Shown here: piece by piece, positions 1 through 7,984 of the stretch
How positions within the stretch are numbered: the first letter of the stretch is position 1
How the letters are laid out: each line of letters begins with the position of its first letter
From: Rhodohalobacter barkolensis
Lineage (GTDB): Bacteria; Bacteroidota; Rhodothermia; Balneolales; Balneolaceae
Length of the DNA: 64,000 bases
Direction of reading: 5' to 3'
Assembly (NCBI RefSeq): GCF_002834295.1
Contig: NZ_PISP01000001.1
Span: 496,001 to 560,000, forward strand
The notes under the pieces: model-generated
Seen by the model: only the letters and a program-made list of their open reading frames with translations
Databases searched by the model: none
What the model was told of the DNA's origin: nothing
Made by a program: the position numbers and the translations under genes

Positions 1-478
1 TCTGTTTGGCTAGCAATCGTTTCAGTTTTTTAGAAGTGATGTTTAAACATCATATTCACAAATATTGAGAGTGATTTATAGATACTCTCGCAACAGAGTA
101 TGCTCCTTACGATATCTGCAACAAGATCAGCTAATTAAGTATTGAGCGATTAAAGAAAAAATATATTAGACTCAATTGTCCAAATGGAAAGGATCTGTTC
201 TGAAGTCAGAATTTTATCTTGATATATGATTTAGTATAGTTACCGTATACGCTGTATTTAATATCATGAGTAGGAAATCTGTATAAGATTTATTAATGTT
301 AAAAATGATTTTTTGAAATATTGTATAAAACAATAGAAAGTATAGATTGGGGTTTTGAAATAGTCAAAGAGAATTCATTGTTTTAAGTGTGGTGGATCAG
401 ATTCTTAGTATCTGAAAAAAGAAGGGATCAAACATTGTGTTTAAATAGATAGAGAATGATAAAATCATTGGGGAATCT
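1..478. other. AT-rich stretch without a gene
   Basis: No open reading frame of useful length is visible on either strand. The stretch is very AT-rich and contains a 16-bp perfect palindrome at 37-52 (listed separately). It presumably holds the promoter of the metallophosphoesterase gene starting at 479, but no convincing promoter hexamers could be chosen. Confidence 0.5.
37..52. promoter_or_regulatory. 16-bp perfect palindrome (operator-like)
   Basis: The sequence TGATGTTTAAACATCA is a perfect inverted repeat with no loop, of the size bound by dimeric HTH regulators. It is more than 400 bp from the nearest start codon in the window, so it may belong to a gene to the left. Function is inferred from symmetry only. 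Confidence 0.2.
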
Positions 479-2248
479 ATGAATAGCGGGGAAGTTTCTA
501 ATCAGGAAAAGAAAAAAGTAGACTCGTTAGACTTTCGCAGGGAAAAAATGGTGGACTGGTTTAGTCCGTCACAACTTGCGAAAACAGGTCTCCAGGCGGT
601 AGTGTCTTCAGTTTTTGGGAATTATGCTGATAAAAGAGAGACACAGGCCGCACTATCCAACGATGAAGAGTCGCTAAAACCGTATGATTTTTCCGACCGC
701 GAGGAGATCTGGCTGGATTATGTGAGTGATTTGGGATCCGGCTGGAATTCAACCTACAGTGTTGCCTACCTATTGGGACGAAAAGAATTAAATATTCAAA
801 GCTTTAATGGAAAAGATTACGATTTAAAGAGAGGTGATATCCTGGTTATGGGCGGTGATGAGGTTTACCCGGTTGCTACGCCCGAGGAGTACAAAAACAG
901 GTTAGTTGGCCCGTACCGTTCTTCACTGTCAAGCGTGCAAGATTCAGATAGTGCCCCGACACTTTTTGCTATTCCGGGAAATCATGACTGGTATGACGGA
1001 CTTTCCAGTTTTATGAAACTCTTTTGCCAGCAGAGATGGATGGGGGGCTGGAAAACCAGACAGAACCGAAGTTATTTTGCGATTAAATTACCCGGTAACT
1101 GGTGGCTTTGGGGCATTGACATTCAGTTACATGCCGACATCGATAAACCGCAGCTCGACTATTTTGACCGGATGTGCGATCTCGCGAAAAAAGGGGATAA
1201 TGTTATTCTCTGCACAGCCGAACCGTCGTGGTCCTATCAGGAGTACCAAAAAAGTGATAAACCCTACCAGAACCTTAAATTTTTTAAAGATCGGTATGCC
1301 TTAAAAGGGGAGAAGGAACTCAATTTTAGTCTGATTTTGGCCGGTGATTTACATCACTATGTCAGTTTCAGGGAGAAAGGCAGTGAAAACCCGAAGTGGA
1401 GAATTACAGCCGGCGGCGGCGGGGCATTTTTACATCCAACCCATCAAATACCGGACACCCTGAATTTTGAAGATTCCGTGTACGAAAAGAGTCAGGCCTC
1501 GCCATCAAATAAGGAATCTCGCAGGATGGCGTTTAAAAATTTACTGTTTCCATTTATAAACGTACGATTTGGGAGCTTCTTTGCTCTTGTTTATATACTG
1601 TTTGGTTGGTTTGTAAGTGCCGGAAATTCAGGTTCACTCGTAACACAAATGGCCAGTTCAGGACTATCAGATCTGGGGGTTTTAATCCCATCACTTTTTA
1701 TAACATTACTTGGCAGTCCGGGACTGAGCATATTTCTTGCCCTCATCTTTTTTGGAATACTCGCCCTGGCCGATACAAACCGGAAAAAACCACTCTCTTC
1801 CTGGATAGCCGGTATCATTCACGGTGCTGTTCAGGTTACCTTTTTAATTGCCGGACTCTGGCTTGTTGCCTATATCGTTAACGGAATAGCCGGAATTAAT
1901 CCTCTTTCAGTTTGGGGAATTGTGCTATTCGCTGCTGGGATTGGACTGTCCGGTTGGCTGCTGAATGGTTTTGCAATGGGGATCTACTTGATGATCTGCA
2001 TTTTAGTTTTAAAAACTCACGACACTGAAGCATTCTCTTCTTTCAGGGGAGAAGACTACAAAAGTTTTGTGCGCATGCATGTCAATTCTGATGGGTTGAC
2101 AATTTATCCGATTACAATTCCCAAGGTATGCAGGAACTGGCAAGAAGTTGAAGAGAAATTTGAAGGGGAGGATCCTTGGTTTATTCCGGCAGATGAAGAA
2201 GAATTTAAATACAGTCTTATTGAAGATCCGATCAATATAAGGCCTTGA
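479..2248 (+). CDS. Calcineurin-like metallophosphoesterase with C-terminal membrane domain
   Basis: The 589-residue protein has an N-terminal metallophosphoesterase domain followed by a hydrophobic half. Metal-binding motifs visible are GGDEVYP (Asp near residue 127), GNHDWYDG (167-174) and AGDLHHY (288-294), matching the GD, GNHD/E and GHxH blocks of the calcineurin-like superfamily; the usual first DxH motif is not obvious. From about residue 355 to 512 there are roughly five or six membrane-spanning segments, and the last 75 residues are soluble. The fold predicts phosphomonoester or phosphodiester hydrolysis at the membrane, but the substrate is unknown. The GMC oxidoreductase gene starts 23 bp downstream on the same strand, suggesting an operon. 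The ATG at 479 is preceded by a weak GGGG and no longer start exists nearby. Confidence 0.8.
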   Translation: MNSGEVSNQEKKKVDSLDFRREKMVDWFSPSQLAKTGLQAVVSSVFGNYADKRETQAALSNDEESLKPYDFSDREEIWLDYVSDLGSGWNSTYSVAYLLGRKELNIQSFNGKDYDLKRGDILVMGGDEVYPVATPEEYKNRLVGPYRSSLSSVQDSDSAPTLFAIPGNHDWYDGLSSFMKLFCQQRWMGGWKTRQNRSYFAIKLPGNWWLWGIDIQLHADIDKPQLDYFDRMCDLAKKGDNVILCTAEPSWSYQEYQKSDKPYQNLKFFKDRYALKGEKELNFSLILAGDLHHYVSFREKGSENPKWRITAGGGGAFLHPTHQIPDTLNFEDSVYEKSQASPSNKESRRMAFKNLLFPFINVRFGSFFALVYILFGWFVSAGNSGSLVTQMASSGLSDLGVLIPSLFITLLGSPGLSIFLALIFFGILALADTNRKKPLSSWIAGIIHGAVQVTFLIAGLWLVAYIVNGIAGINPLSVWGIVLFAAGIGLSGWLLNGFAMGIYLMICILVLKTHDTEAFSSFRGEDYKSFVRMHVNSDGLTIYPITIPKVCRNWQEVEEKFEGEDPWFIPADEEEFKYSLIEDPINIRP

Positions 2249-2271
2249 ACATAAAATGAAGGGGAGAAAGT

Positions 2272-4614
2272 ATGGATCGATTGTCACTACCGATCGAACA
2301 AATAAGGGACCATTACGACGTAATCGTGATAGGATCGGGATATGGAGGAAGTATCAGTGCCTCCAGGATGGCCCGTGCGGGTAAATCCGTCTGTTTGCTT
2401 GAAAAAGGCAGAGAAATTCATCCCGGTGAATACCCGGATAAAGAAACCAATGCCCATAAAGAGATGCAGATGGATATTGAGGGGAAGCATGTCGGTTCGG
2501 AGACCGGGCTCTACGATTTTCGATTTAATAAGCATATCAATGTTTTTCAGGGGTGCGGGCTTGGAGGCACTTCACTGGTAAATGCCAACGTATCACTGCC
2601 ACCCGAGGAGTGGGTTTTGGAACGTGAGGAGTGGCCAAAAGCCCTTCGAAATGACCGTGAATTGCTTACCGAATGCCAGGACCTCGCACTGCATATGTTG
2701 AATGCATCTCCTTATCCGAGAAGCTGGCCTGTACCCGCAAAACTTAAATCAATGGAAATTGCATCCACAAAGTGGGGGAAGGATTCATTCTACAGACCGC
2801 CCATTAATGTTACATTTTCTGATGGCAAAAATGTTGTGGGAGTAGAGCAGAAAGCGTGTAATGGCTGTGGGGATTGTGTGACCGGCTGTAACTACCATGC
2901 AAAGAATACGACACTGATGAACTATTTGCCCGATGCCAGAAATCACAGTGCAGAAATTTTTACTGAAGTGGCTGTCGACCGAGTGGAACAGATGAAGGAG
3001 AAATGGTTGGTTCGGTACAAAGTAATGGGTACCGGCCAGGAAAAATTTGGTGATTCCACCAGTTTTATCACCGCGGATATTGTCATACTTGCTGCCGGCA
3101 CACTGGGTACTTCTGAGATCATGATACGCTCCAAGAAAGAAGGCCTTCCGGTTTCAGACATGCTGGGAAAACGATTTACGGGGAACGGTGATTTTCTTGG
3201 CTTTGGGTATAACAATGATGTACGGTCTAACGCCATCGGGGCGGGTCACAAAAAACCGGATGCAGATGATCCGGTAGGCCCGTGTATAACGGGTATCATT
3301 GATCTTAGAAGCCCCGGCTACACAAATGGAAAAAAAAGTGAGGGAATGGTTATTGAGGAAGGAGTCATTCCTGGAGCCCTTTCGGCTTTTGTACCCTGGA
3401 TGCTGACATTTGCCTCAAAGTTTACCGGAGATGATACAGACAGCGGTTTTCGGGATTTTCTAAGGGAAACATGGCGCTGGCTGGGATCCATCTTTAGAGG
3501 AGCCTATAAGGGAGCAACGGCAAACACAATGACTTACCTTGTAATGACGCATGACGACGGACAGGGAGAGCTTTACCTCAAGGATGAACGGCTTCGAATA
3601 GATTGGGATGATGTGGGCAAGCAGTCGATTTTTGAAAAAGTAAGTCAGAATCTTCGAAAAGTTACCAAAGAACTGGGTGGAACCTACGTTAAGAATCCGA
3701 GCTGGAACAGGCTCTTTAAACACCGTTTAACAACAGTGCATCCATTGGGCGGATGTATTATGGGTAAAGATGCTGAGAGCGGTGTGGTCAATCACAAAGG
3801 CCAGGTATTTTCGGGCAACAGAGGCAGCGATGTGTATGATGGGCTTTACATCAGTGATGGATCCATTATTCCAAGAACACTGGGCGTAAATCCGCTTTTA
3901 ACGATTTCTGCGTTGGCTGAAAGAAACTGCAAATATATCGCCCGGGACAGAGGCTGGACAATTGACTACAGTTTCAATAATCAAGGACTGAATGGTTCAA
4001 AAAAGGAGGGAAAGGAAGAAGTTCCCGGTATTCAGTTTACCGAACGCATGACCGGTTATTTTGCTGTGGGTACCGATTCGTACGAAGCCGGATATGACAA
4101 AGGGGTGTTAGATGATTCAGCACTTTCCTTTGTACTTACCGTCCGCTCGAACGATGTTGAAAACATGCTGAATGATTCAAATCACCCGGCCGAGCTCTTT
4201 GGTTCGGTTCAGGCTCCGGCACTTTCCGATGATGATCTCACGGTAATGGAAGGTTTGTTTAACCTGTTTACCGAAGATCCCGAAGATGATGACATCCGGT
4301 ATATGAAGTACAACATGAAGCTAAAATCGGAAGAGGGCAAAAGCTACTATTTCGAGGGATATAAAGTAATTCACGATGATCCCGGATTTGACCTTTGGGC
4401 CGATACAACGACTCTTTTTGTGACTCTCTATGACGGGGAAAATCCGGATGCACCGGTTTTGGGGAAAGGGATCTTAAAGATAAAACCGGATGATTTTCGA
4501 AAGCAGATTGGAACTGTGAAGATTACCGGGACAGACAAAAATATGGATCAACTGAAGTACAAGAGTAAGTTTATAAAGTTTTTCTCTGAAAATATTGTCG
4601 ATGTATATCTGTAA
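2272..4614 (+). CDS. GMC-family oxidoreductase (cholesterol-oxidase-like) with C-terminal accessory domain
   Basis: The 780-residue protein starts with an FAD-binding Rossmann motif (GSGYGG, residues 21-26). It carries a CxxCxxCxxxC segment (Cys196, 199, 202, 206) followed by AKNT, a signature I associate with cholesterol-oxidase-like GMC enzymes. Near the end of the catalytic part are HPLGGCIMG and DGSIIPRTLGVNPLLT, the His- and Asn-containing active-site region of GMC oxidases. It probably oxidises a hydroxyl of a sterol-like or other lipid. Residues about 584-760 form an extra domain that recurs in the patatin-like protein at 7984-9639, with the same DDPGFDLW core. A strong GGGGAG Shine-Dalgarno precedes the ATG. 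The hydrolase gene follows after about 20 bp. The physiological substrate cannot be read from sequence. Confidence 0.85.
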   Translation: MDRLSLPIEQIRDHYDVIVIGSGYGGSISASRMARAGKSVCLLEKGREIHPGEYPDKETNAHKEMQMDIEGKHVGSETGLYDFRFNKHINVFQGCGLGGTSLVNANVSLPPEEWVLEREEWPKALRNDRELLTECQDLALHMLNASPYPRSWPVPAKLKSMEIASTKWGKDSFYRPPINVTFSDGKNVVGVEQKACNGCGDCVTGCNYHAKNTTLMNYLPDARNHSAEIFTEVAVDRVEQMKEKWLVRYKVMGTGQEKFGDSTSFITADIVILAAGTLGTSEIMIRSKKEGLPVSDMLGKRFTGNGDFLGFGYNNDVRSNAIGAGHKKPDADDPVGPCITGIIDLRSPGYTNGKKSEGMVIEEGVIPGALSAFVPWMLTFASKFTGDDTDSGFRDFLRETWRWLGSIFRGAYKGATANTMTYLVMTHDDGQGELYLKDERLRIDWDDVGKQSIFEKVSQNLRKVTKELGGTYVKNPSWNRLFKHRLTTVHPLGGCIMGKDAESGVVNHKGQVFSGNRGSDVYDGLYISDGSIIPRTLGVNPLLTISALAERNCKYIARDRGWTIDYSFNNQGLNGSKKEGKEEVPGIQFTERMTGYFAVGTDSYEAGYDKGVLDDSALSFVLTVRSNDVENMLNDSNHPAELFGSVQAPALSDDDLTVMEGLFNLFTEDPEDDDIRYMKYNMKLKSEEGKSYYFEGYKVIHDDPGFDLWADTTTLFVTLYDGENPDAPVLGKGILKIKPDDFRKQIGTVKITGTDKNMDQLKYKSKFIKFFSENIVDVYL

Positions 4615-4637
4615 CAATTAGATGAGGGGTTTTTGTG

Positions 4638-5669
4638 ATGGAAAATTATATAGAGCATACCGTACCCTTTAAAGCCGGAGACGGGCTTGAATGCAATCTG
4701 GTGAATGTAAAAGCCGAGGCTCATCCGCCAAAAGGTCCAGTTTTGGTTGTACACGGAGCCGGTGTGAGAGGGAATATTTTCAGAGCTCCGGTAGAGACCA
4801 ATTTTGTGGATTACCTGGTTCAGGAGGGGTATGACGTCTGGCTTGAAAACTGGCGCGCAAGTATCGACCTGGAGCCAAACGAATGGGATCTGGATCAGGC
4901 CGCCAAATATGATCACCCCAAAGCGGTTGAAAAAGTTGTGGAAGAAACCGGGTACGATCAGATAAAAGCTGTTATCCACTGTCAGGGTTCAACCAGTTTT
5001 ATGATGTCGGCGGTTAGTGGTTTGGTGCCGCAGGTCAAAACCATTGTGAGTAATGCTGTTTCGCTTCATCCGGTTGTACCGGGCTGGTCGAAAGTGAAGC
5101 TTAGGTTAGCTTTACCGCTTGTTGGCCTAGGAACACGATATCTGAACCCACAATGGGGAATTAAAGCCGAGGGATTTATGCCTGAACTGATTCGAAGGGT
5201 GGTGGAGGCTACCCATCATGAGTGTGATAACGGAGTGTGTAAACAGGTCAGCTTTACTTATGGAAGTGGATTCCCGGCCCTTTGGGAGCATGAAAACCTC
5301 AACGAAGAGACTCATGAATGGCTGAAAGATGAATTTGCTGAGGTGCCGATTCGGTTTTTTAACCATATCAAAAAATGTGTAGCGAAAGGCCATCTCATTG
5401 CCAACGGCGATGAAACCGGACTGCCGGATGATTTCGAGATGGGAAAACCTCAGACCGATGCCCGATTTGTTTTTTTTGCAGGTGAGAAAAATCGCTGTTT
5501 TTTGCCTGAAAGCCAGGTCCGGACATACAACTATTTTAATAATCATGAATCAGACCGGCATGCCCTTCATCTGCTGCCAACATACAGTCATCTGGATGTG
5601 TTTATGGGCAAAGAAGCGGCTAAAGATGTTTTCCCTCTGATGGTGCATGAACTTGAAAACGAAGGTTAG
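4638..5669 (+). CDS. Alpha/beta-fold hydrolase with Cys at the nucleophile elbow
   Basis: The 343-residue protein shows the oxyanion-strand motif VLVVHGAG (residues 35-42) and a nucleophile elbow reading VIHCQGST, with Cys115 where GxSxG hydrolases carry Ser. A candidate acid lies in the GEKNRC region and the candidate base is His of YSHLDVFMG near the C terminus. It is likely a soluble esterase, thioesterase or dienelactone-hydrolase-like enzyme acting with the preceding GMC oxidase; hydrolases of this sort are, from memory, found next to or fused with such oxidases. A GTG at 4635 lies in frame directly before the ATG, but the ATG is better spaced from the GAGGGG ribosome site. Substrate unknown. 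Confidence 0.8.
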   Translation: MENYIEHTVPFKAGDGLECNLVNVKAEAHPPKGPVLVVHGAGVRGNIFRAPVETNFVDYLVQEGYDVWLENWRASIDLEPNEWDLDQAAKYDHPKAVEKVVEETGYDQIKAVIHCQGSTSFMMSAVSGLVPQVKTIVSNAVSLHPVVPGWSKVKLRLALPLVGLGTRYLNPQWGIKAEGFMPELIRRVVEATHHECDNGVCKQVSFTYGSGFPALWEHENLNEETHEWLKDEFAEVPIRFFNHIKKCVAKGHLIANGDETGLPDDFEMGKPQTDARFVFFAGEKNRCFLPESQVRTYNYFNNHESDRHALHLLPTYSHLDVFMGKEAAKDVFPLMVHELENEG

Positions 5670-5705
5670 AAAAGTGAATCAATAATAATTATAGAGTAGA
5701 TCAAT

Positions 5706-6593
5706 ATGGGTATTCCGAAACGGATTAAGCGATATGCAGGACGTTATGCACTGGTAGATGGAATCCCGTATGAAATGCCGGTAAGCGCCAGGAATTCTCC
5801 GGCATTGATGGCGGGATTTACCTGTGACTGGGAAAAGGCAAATGCACTGTTGCCCGGAAATGAGGTACACGCACTGCAACTTCCAAATGGCAAAGCGACA
5901 TTGTTAGTTACCGTTATCAATTACGTTGATACCAGTATTGGAAAATATATCGAGTATAGCATCGCCATAGGTTGTACACGAGGGCCAAAACCTGCTCCTC
6001 GGATTTTAAACGCACTGCTGATGAAAAAATATGGAACAGGACAATATATTTTGGACCTGCCGGTGAGCTCTGAAATTTCAGTAAAAGGGGGAAAGGGAAT
6101 CTGGGGTATGCCCAAGCACAAAGCAAACCTCGACTTTAAAGTCACCGATAATTCTGTCAGTTCGCAATATGAAAAAGATGGCAAGTTTGCATTTCGAATA
6201 GAGATGGAGAGGCCAAAATCTCCATCATTCAGGCTTAAAATTGGTGCGACCAACTACTGTAGGTTCAGAAATATGCTGATGGCTTCCTACATCTATTTTA
6301 ATACCAAGGCCGGGGTAAATCTGTTTGGAAAAGCCAAAGCCAAACTGTTTATAGGGGATCACCCCAATGTCGCAATTCTCAGAGACATTGAAATTAATCC
6401 CGATCCCTACTTCACTCTTTTTATGCCGGCGGCCAACGGCGTTCTGGATGATCATTTTGACTGCTGGTTTATGACCTACGACGCCCCTCCGAAATCTATG
6501 CCGGAAGGGTTGGAGAGCATCATCGACCTGGGGTTGGATGAAACGTGGCTGGAGCCGCCTTCAATAACAAATTATGAAGAGTTCAAAATTTAA
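5706..6593 (+). CDS. Acetoacetate decarboxylase (ADC) family protein
   Basis: The 295-residue soluble protein has the ADC-family pattern: a central strand ending in YIEYSIAIG and the loop KGIWGMPKHKANL, in which the Lys of MPKHK corresponds to the region of the Schiff-base lysine. ADC-family members decarboxylate or otherwise process beta-keto acids, and many family members are not true acetoacetate decarboxylases. The gene lies 36 bp after the alpha/beta hydrolase in the same direction, suggesting a step after oxidation and hydrolysis in the same pathway. The ATG at 5706 is the natural start; only a poor ribosome site is visible. Confidence 0.75.
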   Translation: MGIPKRIKRYAGRYALVDGIPYEMPVSARNSPALMAGFTCDWEKANALLPGNEVHALQLPNGKATLLVTVINYVDTSIGKYIEYSIAIGCTRGPKPAPRILNALLMKKYGTGQYILDLPVSSEISVKGGKGIWGMPKHKANLDFKVTDNSVSSQYEKDGKFAFRIEMERPKSPSFRLKIGATNYCRFRNMLMASYIYFNTKAGVNLFGKAKAKLFIGDHPNVAILRDIEINPDPYFTLFMPAANGVLDDHFDCWFMTYDAPPKSMPEGLESIIDLGLDETWLEPPSITNYEEFKI

Positions 6594-6624
6594 CACTTTG
6601 CAAATCAGGAAAACCGGAGAACCA

Positions 6625-7119
6625 ATGAAGCGATTACTGCTAAAGATCAACAAGGGGTTGTTATTTGCCTGTGTATCCATGTATTTCGGAACAGGGTGGT
6701 CACTCATATTTTTTTCGTTACCCTCGGTAGCTTCTCTGACTCCGGAAAATTATTACCAACAGTTTGTCCCACCTATAACCAGAGCTACTGATTTTTTCAC
6801 CTATATGACTATTCTTATGATGATATCTGCTATCATTATTATTGTAGAGGAATGGAAATCAATTAGAAAATGGTATCCAATAGGAATTCTTGGAATGGTC
6901 ATCGCAGCTACTTTACTCACCTCCTATTTCATTTTTCCATACAATGAACAGTTGGCTGCCGGGATAACCAGCCAGTTTGAATTAGATGAGGTTCTCAAAA
7001 TCTGGCAAAACCTACATCTTGTACGAATGGGTTTTTGGACGGGTGAATGGCTGTTAATGCTACTCTATTTTTTCAGTATGATTTCGAGTAATTCAGATAC
7101 GGTTCACCAAACTGAATAG
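6625..7119 (+). CDS. Four-TM membrane protein, DUF1772-like
   Basis: The 164-residue protein has about four hydrophobic segments. The third is followed by IFPYNEQLAAGI and then by WQNLHLVRMGFWTGEW, a layout resembling the DUF1772 (anthrone-oxygenase-like) membrane family; this match is from memory. An in-frame ATG at 6574 lies inside the end of the ADC-family gene, but the ATG at 6625 has a GGAGA ribosome site and gives a more typical N terminus (MKRLLLK). The next membrane-protein gene begins two bases after the stop, so translation is probably coupled. Function unknown. Confidence 0.7.
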   Translation: MKRLLLKINKGLLFACVSMYFGTGWSLIFFSLPSVASLTPENYYQQFVPPITRATDFFTYMTILMMISAIIIIVEEWKSIRKWYPIGILGMVIAATLLTSYFIFPYNEQLAAGITSQFELDEVLKIWQNLHLVRMGFWTGEWLLMLLYFFSMISSNSDTVHQTE

Positions 7120-7121
7120 AC

Positions 7122-7547
7122 ATGAAATTACTTAACTATTTTTTCTTTTTTACCTATATCGGATTAGTAATTTTGGCTGGATTCTGGGGAGCTTTTATTG
7201 GGGCTGATTTAGATCAACAAATGCTGCTTGGCCTCGATACAAATGTTCTGGCAGAAAAGACCCGGGCCAATGTTCTTACACAATACAGATTTCTGAGAGC
7301 TATGGAATTGGGGTATGGTCTGTTTGCCATCGTTTTCCGGGAAGAAATCTTTTCTATTAAAAAGTTCAACCTCCTTTTTCTGGTAATTATGCTTGCCGGA
7401 GTATTAGCTCGCGTTATATCGCTGATCGTAGACGGTTATCCACACTGGATTTTTTATTTCTTCATGATATACGAAGGAATAGGCGTCGTAATTATTTACC
7501 TCTATTCACAAAAAGAATTAGGGATATATAAAAAGAAACAGATATGA
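7122..7547 (+). CDS. Small four-TM membrane protein, DUF4345-like
   Basis: The 141-residue hydrophobic protein has about four membrane segments. The pattern TQYRFLRAMELGYGL, then ARVISLIVDGYPHW, resembles the DUF4345 family as I recall it. It begins two bases after the preceding membrane-protein gene and lies in the same run as the GMC and patatin genes, so it may be a membrane part of that pathway. No catalytic residues are recognised. Confidence 0.65.
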   Translation: MKLLNYFFFFTYIGLVILAGFWGAFIGADLDQQMLLGLDTNVLAEKTRANVLTQYRFLRAMELGYGLFAIVFREEIFSIKKFNLLFLVIMLAGVLARVISLIVDGYPHWIFYFFMIYEGIGVVIIYLYSQKELGIYKKKQI

Positions 7548-7588
7548 AACACCACCATAATTAATTTTAAACCTTAGATGAAGAAACT

Positions 7589-7984
7589 ATGGTCTATAAA
7601 AATTATTTAGAAATCATTCTCAAATGGATCAGCGCACTGACGATAGTCAGTGGTCTGGTTCAGATACTTGCCCCGGGATTTGTGCTGAATATGATTGGCG
7701 GAGAAATCAACGATTCCACCATGTACATGTTCGGGATTATCGGGATGTTTATGATGCTTTTTGGCGGACTACTCCTTCAAGCACTGTTTAGCAAAAAGGA
7801 CCACCCGGTTGCGGTACTCTGGTGTGCCCTGCAAAAATTTGGAGCCGGTGTTGCTGTTACATTGGCTGTTGGAAGCGGACTTTTTTCCTTACTGGCACTT
7901 GGTGTGGCTCTCTTCGACCTGTTTTCAGGAGTTCTGATTGCAATTTATTGGTACTCAATTTCTAAAAAAGAATCTACACTGTAA
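7589..7984 (+). CDS. Small membrane protein, unknown function
   Basis: The 131-residue protein has four predicted hydrophobic segments and no recognised motif. Its stop codon overlaps the start of the patatin-like gene by one base (TAATG), a clear sign of translational coupling, so it is probably made together with that lipase. Charged residues (KKD) between segments two and three suggest the cytoplasmic loop. Confidence 0.65.
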   Translation: MVYKNYLEIILKWISALTIVSGLVQILAPGFVLNMIGGEINDSTMYMFGIIGMFMMLFGGLLLQALFSKKDHPVAVLWCALQKFGAGVAVTLAVGSGLFSLLALGVALFDLFSGVLIAIYWYSISKKESTL

